DNA of 64,000 nt. It comes from Halolamina sediminis (GTDB lineage: Archaea; Halobacteriota; Halobacteria; Halobacteriales; Haloferacaceae). The DNA is taken from contig NZ_CVUA01000001.1 in the NCBI RefSeq assembly GCF_001282785.1, positions 1,488,001 to 1,552,000 on the forward strand, given 5' to 3'. This document shows positions 25,278 to 34,463 of this stretch, in pieces. Positions within the stretch are counted from its first letter, which is position 1. The number at the start of each line of letters is the position of its first letter. The notes beneath the pieces are model-generated. The model made no database searches and was not told the origin of the DNA. It saw only the letters and a list, made by a program, of their open reading frames with translations. A program made the translations under genes and the position numbers.

Positions 25278-26933
25278 ATGTCGGGGGAGTTCATCGACGG
25301 GTCGAATATCGAAGACACGCTCTCGGGGCTCAAGCGTCGGATCTCTCGAACGGTGGAGATGCTCCGTGGCTCCGAGCTCCAGACCCGTCCGTTCCGCCCG
25401 GGTGAGGACGGCCCGCTGGCCAGCTTCGACGTGCCGGAGGGCCACGAGGAGGTCGACCGCTACTGGGTCAACGCCCCCTACGCCTACGTGGTGATTACCC
25501 ACGACCCGGAGGCGAGCGAACACCAGTACTACGCGGTCGAGCCGGACTTAGACGAGTTCGAGACGCTGCTGCTGCGTCGGGTCGTCGAGGACATCCGGGA
25601 CCCGCTGCTGTACCGTGCGGCTCGCACCGACGCCGACGAGGAGACGCTGCGTGAGGAGCTCTCGGGGCTGCTCGAACAGTACGGCGTCGAGGCCGACATG
25701 GGGACGTTCCACGCGCTGCTGTACTACCTCCTGCGGGACTTCCGCGGGTTCGGAAAAGTCGATCCCCTGCTCAACGACAACCACATCGAGGACATCTCGT
25801 GTGACGGCTACGACCTGCCGATCTTCGTCTACCACGACGACTACACCGACATCGAGACGAACGTCTCCTTCGAGGCGGAGGCGCTGGACAACTACGTAAT
25901 CCGGCTGGCCCAGCAGTCCGGCCGCCACATCTCCGTCGGCGACCCCATCGTCGAGACGACGCTGCCCGACGGCTCCCGCGCCGAACTCGCGCTGGGGGAG
26001 GAAGTGACCCCCCGGGGGTCGGCCTTTACCATCCGCCAGTACGCCGAGGAGCCGTTCACACCGATCGACCTGATCAAGTACGACACGTTCACGATCGGCG
26101 AGATGGCGTACTTCTGGCTCTGTATCGAGCACAACAAGTCGCTCATCTTCGCCGGCGGGACCGCGTCGGGGAAGACCACGTCGATGAACGCCGTCTCGAT
26201 GTTCATCCCGCCGCGGGCGAAGGTGCTCACCATCGAGGACACCCGCGAACTCTCGCTGTACCACGACAACTGGCTCTCCTCGGTCACCCGCGAGCGGCTG
26301 GACGAAGGGACCGACATCGACATGTACGACCTCCTGCGCTCGGCGCTACGACACCGCCCGGAGTACATCGTCGTCGGCGAGGTGCGCGGGGCGGAGGCCG
26401 TCACGCTGTTCCAGGCGATGAACACCGGCCACACCACGTTCTCGACGATGCACGCTGACTCGATCGAGACGGTCATCAACCGTCTGGAGAACGAGCCGAT
26501 CAACGTCCCCCGGGCGATGGTCCAGAGCCTCGACATGATCTCGATCCAGGTGCTCACCCGGAAGGGCGACGAGCGCGTCCGCCGGGCGAAGGCGATCGGC
26601 GAGATCGGCGGCATCGACCAGCGGACGGGCGAACTCGACTACTCCGCGGCGTTCACGTGGGAGGCCGACACCGACACGGTGCGCCGACAGGACTCCTCGC
26701 TGCTCGAGGACATCCAGGACGAGCGGGGGTGGAGTCGCTCGGAGCTGCTCGCGGAGATCCGGGACCGCGAGCGGTTCCTCGAGTTCCTCCTCAAGCGCGG
26801 GATCACCGACTACCGGGCGTTCACGGCGCTTATCAACGAGTACTACGCCCACCCGGAGCGAGTGATGGAACGGGTCGAGAGCGCCGACGTGGAGCTCTCG
26901 GCGGGCGAGGAGCTCGCCGACACGGTGGAGTGA
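25278..26933 (+). CDS. Type IV pilus/secretion ATPase (PilB/TadA type)
   Basis: A 551-residue hexameric ATPase that powers assembly of archaeal pili or a related secretion system. Walker A is GGTASGKTTS; the Asp box follows as TIEDTREL; Walker B lies in YIVVGEVRGAEA; the His box is TGHTTFSTMHAD. The N-terminal 200 residues form the family-specific domain. Only one base separates its stop from the next start, and the partner is the matching membrane platform. No prepilin genes are nearby, so the substrate must be encoded elsewhere. Confidence 0.93.
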   Translation: MSGEFIDGSNIEDTLSGLKRRISRTVEMLRGSELQTRPFRPGEDGPLASFDVPEGHEEVDRYWVNAPYAYVVITHDPEASEHQYYAVEPDLDEFETLLLRRVVEDIRDPLLYRAARTDADEETLREELSGLLEQYGVEADMGTFHALLYYLLRDFRGFGKVDPLLNDNHIEDISCDGYDLPIFVYHDDYTDIETNVSFEAEALDNYVIRLAQQSGRHISVGDPIVETTLPDGSRAELALGEEVTPRGSAFTIRQYAEEPFTPIDLIKYDTFTIGEMAYFWLCIEHNKSLIFAGGTASGKTTSMNAVSMFIPPRAKVLTIEDTRELSLYHDNWLSSVTRERLDEGTDIDMYDLLRSALRHRPEYIVVGEVRGAEAVTLFQAMNTGHTTFSTMHADSIETVINRLENEPINVPRAMVQSLDMISIQVLTRKGDERVRRAKAIGEIGGIDQRTGELDYSAAFTWEADTDTVRRQDSSLLEDIQDERGWSRSELLAEIRDRERFLEFLLKRGITDYRAFTALINEYYAHPERVMERVESADVELSAGEELADTVE

Positions 26934-26934
26934 G

Positions 26935-29052
26935 ATGCTGTGGGTGCTGCCGCTGCTGTTCGCCGCCGCGCTGCTGGCGCCCCTGCTGGCCGAGCAGCTG
27001 AGCCAGGGGACGAACCTCCTGCTCTCCCGGGTCTCGCTCTCGCTGTTCGGCGACTACGTCGCCAACGAGAGCCCGCGCAAACAGGACCAGCAGTCCCGAC
27101 TGCGGGCCGCCCACGTCGAAACCACCCACCGCGTCTACGCCGCACGGACGCTGCTGTACAGCCTGCTGTTGGGGATCAGCGGCAGCATCCTCGGCGTCTA
27201 CGGCGCCGCGGTGCTGCTCTGGGTGCTCCGGATCAGCGGCGACACTGTCCGCGCACAGCTTCCGACCGCGCTGGCGTTCCTCTCGAATCTGACCCGGGTG
27301 ACCGAGCTCGGACTCACGAACCTGTTCGTGCTGTTGTTCGTCTCCAGCGCGACCGTCGGCACCGCGCTCGCGTTCGGTACCTACTACTTCCGGTGGGCGA
27401 TGCTGGACGAGCGGGCGGACAACCGCGCGAGCGAGATCGAGGCGACGCTGCCCCGGACGATCGCGTTCATCTACGCGCTGTCACGGTCGGGGATGGCGTT
27501 CCCCGCGATCCTCGACACGCTGACCCGGAACCGCGACGTGTACGGCGAGGCGGCCGTCGAGATCGGCGTCGCCGTCCGGGACATGGACACGTTCGGGACG
27601 GACGTGCTGAGCGCGCTCGACCGGATGGCCGACCGCACGCCTAGCGAGGGGATGGAGGAGTTCGGCGAGAACCTCGCCTCGGTGCTCGGCTCGGGGCAGT
27701 CGCTCTCGAACTTCCTCAAGGATCAGTACGACCGCTACCAGGAGGAGGCCGAGGCCCAGCAGCGCCAGTACCTCGACCTGCTGTCGACGTTCGCGGAGGC
27801 GTACGTGACGGTGCTGGTCGCGGGGCCACTGTTCCTCATTACGATCCTGGTCGTGATCGGGCTGGTGTTGCAGGAGACCCTGGACCTGCTGCGTGTGGTG
27901 GTGTATCTCGGCATCCCGCTGTCGAGTCTCGCCTTCATCGCCTACATCAACAGCTCGACGAAGACGATCAGCGAGACGCTGGGACAGGACCGCACCGAGA
28001 TCCCCTCGATCGAGATCAGCGGGATCACCGACACGCCCGAGGGGGTGCTGCCCGACGGCGGCGGGGCGATGCCGCTCGCCGAGGGGGCCGGCGTCGACGA
28101 CGAGTGGGAAGCGAGCCGCGAGCGCCTCGAACTGTACACGAAGTTCGAGAGCGTGCTCGGATGGCTCCGCAGCCCCGGGGAGTTGGTGCTCCGCAACGCC
28201 GAGTACAGCTTCCTCGTCACGGTCCCGATCGGGCTCTGGTGGGTCGGCCTCCGGTCGGGTGCGGTGCCGCTCGCGCCGGTCGCGGCGCTCCGGACGATCG
28301 ACACGCCGCTCGTCGAAGCGATCCTGTTCGCGACTGGCGTGTTCGCGCTGCTGTACGAGATCAACAAGCGGCGGGTGAAGGCGATCGAGCGGGTGATCCC
28401 GGACTTCCTCGACCGCCTCGCGAGCGTCAACGACGCCGGCGTGAGCATCGTCCAGAGCATCGAGCGGCTCACGCGGTCGGATCTCGACGCGCTGGGGCCG
28501 GAGCTCCAGCGGGCGTGGGAGGACGTGCGCTGGGGTGCCGACGTGCGCGCCGCCTTCCGCCGGATGGAGCGCCGGATCGACTCGCCGATGATGACCCGCG
28601 CGACGGTGCTGATCACCAACGCGATGACCGCGAGCGGGGAGATCGCCCCCGTGCTGGAGATCGCCGCCGACGAGGCCCGCGCGAGCCGCCGACTCCAGCG
28701 CGAGCGCCGACAGGAGATGCTGACGTACCTGATGGTTATCTACATCTCCTTTTTCGTGTTCATCGGGATCGTGTTCGCGCTCTCCTCGTCGTTCATCCCG
28801 GCGATCGACAGCGCGAACCTGGGCGGTGCGAGCGGCGGCGGACTCCCCGGCGGCGTCTCCTCCAGCGTGTTCGCCGGGCTGGGGAGCGTCGACACGTCCG
28901 CCTACACCCTGCTGTTCTACCACGCCGCCGTGATGCAGGCGATCTTCTCGGGACTGGTGGCGGGCCAGCTCGGCGAGGGGTCGCTCGCCGACGGCGCCAA
29001 ACACGTCGTCGTTCTGCTGACGCTGACCGTGATCGCGTTCCTCTTCCTGTAG
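26935..29052 (+). CDS. Pilus membrane platform protein (PilC/TadC type)
   Basis: A 705-residue polytopic membrane protein with two type II secretion F domains: residues about 165-310 (TLPRTIAFIYALSRSGMAF) and about 480-640 (IPDFLDRLASVNDAGVSIVQ). About nine or more helices are visible. It follows the ATPase by one base, so the two form a minimal pilus motor. The haloarchaeal PilC family has this double-F-domain layout. C-terminal FLFL may be a membrane end. Confidence 0.9.
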   Translation: MLWVLPLLFAAALLAPLLAEQLSQGTNLLLSRVSLSLFGDYVANESPRKQDQQSRLRAAHVETTHRVYAARTLLYSLLLGISGSILGVYGAAVLLWVLRISGDTVRAQLPTALAFLSNLTRVTELGLTNLFVLLFVSSATVGTALAFGTYYFRWAMLDERADNRASEIEATLPRTIAFIYALSRSGMAFPAILDTLTRNRDVYGEAAVEIGVAVRDMDTFGTDVLSALDRMADRTPSEGMEEFGENLASVLGSGQSLSNFLKDQYDRYQEEAEAQQRQYLDLLSTFAEAYVTVLVAGPLFLITILVVIGLVLQETLDLLRVVVYLGIPLSSLAFIAYINSSTKTISETLGQDRTEIPSIEISGITDTPEGVLPDGGGAMPLAEGAGVDDEWEASRERLELYTKFESVLGWLRSPGELVLRNAEYSFLVTVPIGLWWVGLRSGAVPLAPVAALRTIDTPLVEAILFATGVFALLYEINKRRVKAIERVIPDFLDRLASVNDAGVSIVQSIERLTRSDLDALGPELQRAWEDVRWGADVRAAFRRMERRIDSPMMTRATVLITNAMTASGEIAPVLEIAADEARASRRLQRERRQEMLTYLMVIYISFFVFIGIVFALSSSFIPAIDSANLGGASGGGLPGGVSSSVFAGLGSVDTSAYTLLFYHAAVMQAIFSGLVAGQLGEGSLADGAKHVVVLLTLTVIAFLFL

Positions 29053-29069
29053 GCGTCCGTTCCGCAGAT

Positions 29070-29702
29070 ATGCCCCACGCCGGCCACACGTACGATCGCA
29101 TCGCCGCCCACTTCTCGAAGACCCGCGAGCACGCGTGGCCGGAGATCGAGTCGTTTCTCGACGGCCGTACGGGTGAGCTCGGACTCGACCTCGGCTGCGG
29201 CAACGGCCGCCACGCCGAGGTGCTCGCCGACCACGCGGCACGCGTCGTCGGCGTCGACGCCAGCACGGGGCTGCTTGCGGAAGCCACCGAGCGCACGGCG
29301 GAGCGGGGGTTCGACGCCGACCTCGTCGCCGGCGACGCCGCGGCGATCCCGCTCCGGACGGACACCGTCGATCTCGGCGTCTACGTCGCGACACTGCATC
29401 ACCTCCGGCCGCGGGACCGCCGCCTCGCCAGCCTCGACGAACTGGCTCGCGTGCTCACGGCCGGCGGCCGCACGCTCGTGAGCGCGTGGTGCACCGAACA
29501 CGACCGTTTCAGTGAGGAGGAAACGGACGGCTCGGGGCTGGACACGGAGATCGACTGGACGCTGCCCGGCGGCGAGACCGTCGGGCGGTTCTACCACGTG
29601 TACGACCCCGCGGAGTTCGAGGCGGAGTTGGAAGCGAGCGAGCTTGAGCTGATCGAGTGGGAGCTCTCCAGCGGGAACTGCTACGCGGTCGTCGGCCCGT
29701 AG
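29070..29702 (+). CDS. Trm9-like SAM-dependent methyltransferase
   Basis: A 210-residue class I methyltransferase. The N-terminal YDRIAAHFSKTREHAWP stretch closely resembles yeast Trm9 and AlkBH8, which methylate carboxymethyl groups on wobble uridine of tRNA. SAM motif I is LDLGCGNGRHAE, followed by VVGVDAS, and a conserved LHHL replaces motif IV. A tRNA substrate is inferred from this similarity; a small-molecule methyltransferase is possible. It starts 17 nt after the pilus gene and may be co-transcribed. Confidence 0.82.
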   Translation: MPHAGHTYDRIAAHFSKTREHAWPEIESFLDGRTGELGLDLGCGNGRHAEVLADHAARVVGVDASTGLLAEATERTAERGFDADLVAGDAAAIPLRTDTVDLGVYVATLHHLRPRDRRLASLDELARVLTAGGRTLVSAWCTEHDRFSEEETDGSGLDTEIDWTLPGGETVGRFYHVYDPAEFEAELEASELELIEWELSSGNCYAVVGP

Positions 29703-29747
29703 CCGCCGCCGTCGCGCTTTTCCCCCGCTCGCGCGTAGCGCCGACAA

Positions 29748-30449
29748 ATGGACGCCGCCATCGTGACCGTCGGCGACGAACTGCTGACCGGCGACACCGA
29801 GAACACGAACGCGACGTGGCTCTGTGCCCGCCTCGACGACCGCGGCGTGGACGTGGAACGGGTGACGACCGTTCCGGACCGCGTCTCGGACATCGCTCGG
29901 GTTGTCAACGAGCACTACGCCGAGTACGACGCCGTACTCGTCACCGGCGGGCTCGGCCCGACCCACGACGACGTGACGATGGAGGCCGTCGCCGCCGCGT
30001 TCGGCCGCGAGGTCGAACTGCACGAGGAGGCCGTCGCGTGGCTCCGCGAGGAGGGCGGCTACACGGCTGAGGATCTCGTGACCGGGACCGCCGAACTCCC
30101 GGCCGGCGCGCGACCGTTACACAACACCGAGGGCGTGGCGCCGGGCGCCGTCGTCGAGTCCTGTTACGTGCTTCCGGGCGTCCCTGCGGAGATGCAGGCG
30201 ATGTTCGCGGGCGTCGTCGAGGAGTTCGACGGCGAGCAGACGTACAGCGAGACCGTCGAGACGCCCGAGCCCGAGAGCGCGCTGCTCGACCGACTCTCTG
30301 AGGTGCAGGACCGCTTCGACGTGAGCATCGGCTCCTACCCCGGGGAGACGGTGACGCTGAAGGTCACCGCGACCGAGCCCGAGACCGCCCGACTGGCGGC
30401 CGGGTGGCTGGCCGATCACGTCGAGCCCGCCGACGCCAACGGGTCGTAG
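29748..30449 (+). CDS. CinA/MoaB-fold (molybdopterin-binding-like) protein
   Basis: A 233-residue stand-alone CinA N-terminal domain. AAIVTVGDELLTGDTENTNA and VTGGLGPTHDDVT are the family signatures. In bacteria the full CinA hydrolyses NMN or ADP-ribose derivatives; the archaeal short forms lack the C-terminal amidase domain and are not well characterised. Its stop codon is directly next to that of the small ORF on the other strand. Confidence 0.88.
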   Translation: MDAAIVTVGDELLTGDTENTNATWLCARLDDRGVDVERVTTVPDRVSDIARVVNEHYAEYDAVLVTGGLGPTHDDVTMEAVAAAFGREVELHEEAVAWLREEGGYTAEDLVTGTAELPAGARPLHNTEGVAPGAVVESCYVLPGVPAEMQAMFAGVVEEFDGEQTYSETVETPEPESALLDRLSEVQDRFDVSIGSYPGETVTLKVTATEPETARLAAGWLADHVEPADANGS

Positions 30450-30566
30450 CTACCGGTAGAACGCCAGCGTCCACGCCGCGGTCAGCGCGATCGCGAGCAC
30501 GAGTCCGACGGCGCCGGTCAGCGCCGGGTCGAGCGAGACGCCCTCGACTGCCGTAGCCTGAAGCAT
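30450..30566 (-). CDS. Small single-helix membrane protein
   Basis: A 38-residue ORF below the usual length cutoff. It has a short polar start, then one hydrophobic helix (LTGAVGLVLAIALTAAWTLA) ending in FYR. Codon usage looks native and the position, filling the gap between two genes exactly, supports it. Function is unknown. A longer in-frame start upstream gives an Arg-rich extension that I doubt. Confidence 0.5.
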   Translation of the reverse strand: MLQATAVEGVSLDPALTGAVGLVLAIALTAAWTLAFYR

Positions 30567-30665
30567 ACCCCCGCGTTCGACTGGCCGGCGCTTAGCTCTG
30601 GTGGTCCGTGGCGTCGCCCTCGCCGCCTCCGGACCCGTTTTCCCCCTGCCCGCCGAAGCCGGAGT

Positions 30666-31730
30666 ATGCACGTAGGTTTCGTCCTCAACCCAATCGCGGG
30701 CATGGGCGGCCGCGTCGGCCTGAAGGGGACTGACGGGAAGGTCGCCGAGGCCCGCGCTCGCGGCGCGGAGCCGCGCGCTCCCGACCGCGCCGAGCGCGCG
30801 CTGACGGAGCTCCGGGAGCGCCTCCCCGACGCCGAGATCTCGACGTGGGGCGAACCGATGGGCGAGGAAGCTGTCCGTGCGGCGGGGTTCGAGCCCGCTG
30901 TGCTCGGCCGACCGGACGGCGAGGAAACCGGCTCCGATGACACGAGCACGGCTGTCGCGGCGTTCGTCGACGCCGGCGTCGATACGGTGCTGTTCGTCGG
31001 CGGCGACGGCACAGCCGCGGACGTGGCCGAGGCACTGGAAGGGACGGACACGCCGATGCTCGGTATCCCCGCCGGCGTGAAGGTGTACTCCTCGGTGTTC
31101 GCAGTCTCGCCGGAGGACGCCGCCTACATCGTCGCGAGCTACGAGCGCACGGAACGCCGCGAGGTGATGGACATCGACGAGGACGAGTACCGCGAGGGCG
31201 AGGTGAACCCCGAACTCCGGGCGGTCGCACGAGTACCCGTCGCGGAGGCGATGCAGTCCTCGAAACAGTTGGGCGGCGGCACCGTCGACGCGCTCGCGGA
31301 GGGCGTCGCTGACGACATCCGCGCGGAGCCCGGGAAGACGTACGTTCTGGGGCCGGGATCGACGGTCGGGACGATCAAAGAGGAGCTCGGCTTCGAGGGG
31401 TCGCCGATCGGCGTCGACGTGTGGCGCGACGGCGGAGTGGTGGTGGAAGACGCGACCGAGCAGGAGATCCTCGACGCGCTGGGCGAGGAGAACGTGATCG
31501 TCGTCTCGCCGATCGGCGGGCAGGGGTTCGTGTTCGGCCGCGGGAACCCACAGCTCTCCCCGGCCGTGATCCGGCAGTGTGACGTGACGATCGTCGCCTC
31601 ACGGGCCAAGCTCGACGGCGTGAACGTGCTGCGGGCCGACACGGACGATCCGGAGCTGGACGAGGAGCTTCGGGGCTGGTGGAAAGTGCGGGTCGGGAAG
31701 TTCGAGACGCGAATGATGAAGCTCGTCTGA
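30666..31730 (+). CDS. ATP-NAD/AcoX kinase-family protein
   Basis: A 354-residue protein related to NAD kinases. The GGDGT motif (FVGGDGTAADV) and the LGIPAGVKVYSSVFA stretch place it in the ATP-NAD/AcoX kinase family, and VSPIGGQGFVFGRGN is typical for the archaeal branch. Because the family includes members acting on substrates other than NAD, the exact acceptor is uncertain. The loop after residue 15 carries a haloarchaeal insertion rich in Arg and Ala. Monocistronic by position. Confidence 0.85.
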   Translation: MHVGFVLNPIAGMGGRVGLKGTDGKVAEARARGAEPRAPDRAERALTELRERLPDAEISTWGEPMGEEAVRAAGFEPAVLGRPDGEETGSDDTSTAVAAFVDAGVDTVLFVGGDGTAADVAEALEGTDTPMLGIPAGVKVYSSVFAVSPEDAAYIVASYERTERREVMDIDEDEYREGEVNPELRAVARVPVAEAMQSSKQLGGGTVDALAEGVADDIRAEPGKTYVLGPGSTVGTIKEELGFEGSPIGVDVWRDGGVVVEDATEQEILDALGEENVIVVSPIGGQGFVFGRGNPQLSPAVIRQCDVTIVASRAKLDGVNVLRADTDDPELDEELRGWWKVRVGKFETRMMKLV

Positions 31731-31796
31731 GCCGGCGATACTGATTAGTCGCTGACTGGTCAACGGGGAGCCGATGGCCGATCGCCCGCCACGGCG

Positions 31797-33077
31797 GTGG
31801 TGGCCGTGAACCGCCACGCCGCCGCGACCCTCCTGACGGCCGTACTGCTCGTGATCGCCGGCTGTAGCGCCCCGACCGCGAACCCCACGCCGAACACCGG
31901 GCCGGGAACGGCGTCGCCCACTGACCCCTCGTCGCCGACCGCGACGCCGACTGAACCGCCCACCGCGACGGCCACGTCCACCGACGCGCCGACGCCGACC
32001 GCCACGCCAACGCCGGCGGGCGGCGTGACGGTGTACGGCGACCTCTCGGTGAACGCGACGCTGGTCTGGGAGCACGTCGTGGCCTCGCTGGACGGCGAGT
32101 ACGAGACGCCGATCGTCTCTGTCCGGGACACGTCGTTGCCGGCACAGGCCGGGTCGTTCGCCACGCAGTTGGGGCTCGACGAGGGGCTCGAACGCTTCGA
32201 CGAGGGTCGGATCCGGGCGAGCTACTCGCGCCAGACCGGCAGGGTCAGGATCTCGCCGCGAAACGGCTCGACCGCACAGGTGACTCGCATCCTCGCCCAC
32301 GAGTACGTCCACGCCGTCCAGTCCCAACGCTACAGATCGAACCGGTCGAGCCTCGTCGGGCAGGCTACCGAACGCGAGTCGTTCGGCATCCGGCGAGCGC
32401 TGGTCGAGGGGAGCGCCGTCTACGTCGAGGACGCGTACACCCGGCAGTTCTTGGGTTTCTCGGCGATCGAGCGACGCTGTGCGGAGTACCGGAACGGGAC
32501 GGCTTACGAGCGGTACGCGGGCCAAGCGTACTGTTTCGGCGGGCAGTACTTCTCGTCGCAACTGGACTCCCCGAGCGAGCTGCTGTCGTCGAACGTCACG
32601 CTCCCGAACACGACCGAACAGCTGCTCCACCCCGGAACGAGCGACCCGCCCGCGAACCTCACCGTCGTCGACGAGACACCGGCCGACTGGTCCACGCCCG
32701 CGTCGTACCCGCGACGGGGCGAACTGTTCGTCCGGACGGTGCTTGGCACCGAACTCCCGGAGGACCGAGCCATCGAGGCCGCGGCCGGCTGGGGGAACGA
32801 CCGAGTCGTCCGCGTGAGCCGCGACACCGAGGGGTACGTCTGGGTGCTGCGCTGGGATACAGCGGACGACGCTGCTGAGTTCGAGAACGCGTTCGCTGAG
32901 TACCTCGACGCTCCGGGGAACCGAACAGCCGACGGCTGGCGCGTCGACGACGACCGCTACCGACTCACGACCGTCGACGATCGAACGATCGCGGTCGTCA
33001 CGGGGAACGAGACGTTCGTCGATTCGGTCTCGGTCACCGGTGAAGGCGGAAACGTGACGGTCGCAGGCGAGTCCTAG
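31797..33077 (+). CDS. HExxH lipoprotein of the Hvo_1808 family
   Basis: A 426-residue surface lipoprotein starting at GTG (31797, 31800 or 31806). VIAGC is a lipobox, followed by a Thr/Pro-rich stalk of about 50 residues. The body contains AHEYVHAVQ, an HExxH zinc-protease signature, with a Glu further on in LVEGSAVYVED that could be the third ligand. Sequons for N-glycosylation are frequent. A membrane-tethered metallopeptidase is plausible but unproven. Ends in a CTAG stop overlap with mvaD. Confidence 0.85.
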   Translation: MVAVNRHAAATLLTAVLLVIAGCSAPTANPTPNTGPGTASPTDPSSPTATPTEPPTATATSTDAPTPTATPTPAGGVTVYGDLSVNATLVWEHVVASLDGEYETPIVSVRDTSLPAQAGSFATQLGLDEGLERFDEGRIRASYSRQTGRVRISPRNGSTAQVTRILAHEYVHAVQSQRYRSNRSSLVGQATERESFGIRRALVEGSAVYVEDAYTRQFLGFSAIERRCAEYRNGTAYERYAGQAYCFGGQYFSSQLDSPSELLSSNVTLPNTTEQLLHPGTSDPPANLTVVDETPADWSTPASYPRRGELFVRTVLGTELPEDRAIEAAAGWGNDRVVRVSRDTEGYVWVLRWDTADDAAEFENAFAEYLDAPGNRTADGWRVDDDRYRLTTVDDRTIAVVTGNETFVDSVSVTGEGGNVTVAGES

Positions 33078-34072
33078 AACAGGCTCTCGCTCTCGGCGAG
33101 CACCTCGGCGGGCCCGCCGACCTCCCAGACCTGCGTCTCGACACCGGTCTCCGCGACTTTCTCCTCGACCACGTCGGCGTACTCCGCGGTCGTGTTCACG
33201 TACACCGACGCGCCGGTGTCCGTCGAGAAGTAGACGGGAACGCCCGTCTCCCGGAGCTCGCGGACGGCGTTGAACACGGCGATCGTCTCGGGCTTCCAGT
33301 ACACCCAGCCCGCGGGGCCGGTCATCGTCGTCGCCGTCAGCGACAGCGAGTCGTGCTCGGCGGTGCCGAAGATGCGGTGGAAGTCGCCCTCACGCAGCGC
33401 GTCGCGCATCTCCACGAGCTGATCCTGCACGTGGGCGAGCCGGGCGTCGAACATGTGGCTCGCTTCGGCCTCCCGGTGGGCCTCCTCGGTCTCCTTGTAG
33501 GCGGGGACGAGCGCGGTGACGATCCGGAGATCCGCCTCGGGGTCGAACCCGTCCTCGCCTTCCCCCGTGTCGAGCCGGTGGGAACGGCAGTCCTCGTCGT
33601 TCAGCCCCGCAGAGAGGTCGGAGTAGGCGCCCGTGACCGCACGGGCCGCCGAGGAGGAGCCCCGGCGCGCGACCGTCGAGATCTCCGGGCGGGTGAGGTC
33701 GAGCCCGGCGGCCTCGGTGGCGGCCATCGCCAGCGCCGCGAAGCCGGAGGAGGAGGAGCCGAAGCCCACGTTCGAGGGGAAGGAGTTCTCACTCTCCATC
33801 CGGACCGCGTGGTCGATCCCCGCGAGTTCGCGCACGTGATCGAGCACGTGGCGGATGCGTTCGGCGCCGCGGCCGTCGACGCCCTCGCCGTCGATGATGT
33901 ACGTGTCGTCGCCCGCGTCGGGCAGGAACTCGACGGTCGTGGTGGTGTTCGACGGCGCGGTACAGACGCTGATCGAGTCGTGGTACGGGAGGCGAAGCTC
34001 CGTATCGCGCATCCCGTGGTACTTCACGAGCCCCTGGATCGGGTGGGCTCGCGCGGTGGCCTTGAGCGGCAT
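33074..34072 (-). CDS. mvaD: Phosphomevalonate decarboxylase (mevalonate pathway)
   Basis: A 332-residue GHMP-family enzyme for isoprenoid lipid synthesis. SFPSNVGFGSSSSGFAALA is the ATP loop, and HPIQGLVKYHG opens the protein as in (di)phosphomevalonate decarboxylases. In Haloferax the orthologous type was shown to act on phosphomevalonate, which feeds isopentenyl phosphate kinase; I infer the same here. Conserved YFSTDTGASVYV lies near the end. It is convergent with the lipoprotein gene through a 4-nt stop overlap. Confidence 0.92.
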   Translation of the reverse strand: MPLKATARAHPIQGLVKYHGMRDTELRLPYHDSISVCTAPSNTTTTVEFLPDAGDDTYIIDGEGVDGRGAERIRHVLDHVRELAGIDHAVRMESENSFPSNVGFGSSSSGFAALAMAATEAAGLDLTRPEISTVARRGSSSAARAVTGAYSDLSAGLNDEDCRSHRLDTGEGEDGFDPEADLRIVTALVPAYKETEEAHREAEASHMFDARLAHVQDQLVEMRDALREGDFHRIFGTAEHDSLSLTATTMTGPAGWVYWKPETIAVFNAVRELRETGVPVYFSTDTGASVYVNTTAEYADVVEEKVAETGVETQVWEVGGPAEVLAESESLF

Positions 34073-34123
34073 CTCTGTCGGCTTTGCTCGGCGAGCCGGG
34101 TTAGACGTGTCGGTGCGGGGGCG

Positions 34124-34366
34124 TCAGCTCCGGTAGACGTGGTAGCCCGCGCCCCAGACGGCCAGCAGCACGCCGATGACGAGCATCACGCCCGCGAGCT
34201 CCGCCTCGACGGGTACTTCGAGGTACGCCTGCAGGAGGTTCCCCGCGATCCGCGAGAGCCGTTCGAACGGCGGGAGGTAGGTCAGGATGGTCTTGTTCAG
34301 GAACCCGCTGACGACGATACACACGAGGTACCCCAACGAGTGGGCGGCGCCCGATTTAGCCGGCAT
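34124..34366 (-). CDS. Small two-helix membrane protein
   Basis: An 80-residue protein with two hydrophobic segments, LGYLVCIVVSGFLNKTILTY and LAGVMLVIGVLLAVWGAGYH, separated by a short amphipathic stretch. Not recognised. A TATA-like run (CTTTTG on the minus strand near 34393) about 27 nt upstream of the chosen ATG supports the start. It is divergent from the CNNM-domain gene. Confidence 0.62.
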   Translation of the reverse strand: MPAKSGAAHSLGYLVCIVVSGFLNKTILTYLPPFERLSRIAGNLLQAYLEVPVEAELAGVMLVIGVLLAVWGAGYHVYRS

Positions 34367-34463
34367 GGGCCGTCCATCGTACTGCCTCCTCAAAAGTGTA
34401 CGGCAGGCAGCACGATTGGCGCTACGCACAACTGTGAATACCTCCCCGGTTGAGCGTCCGCCC

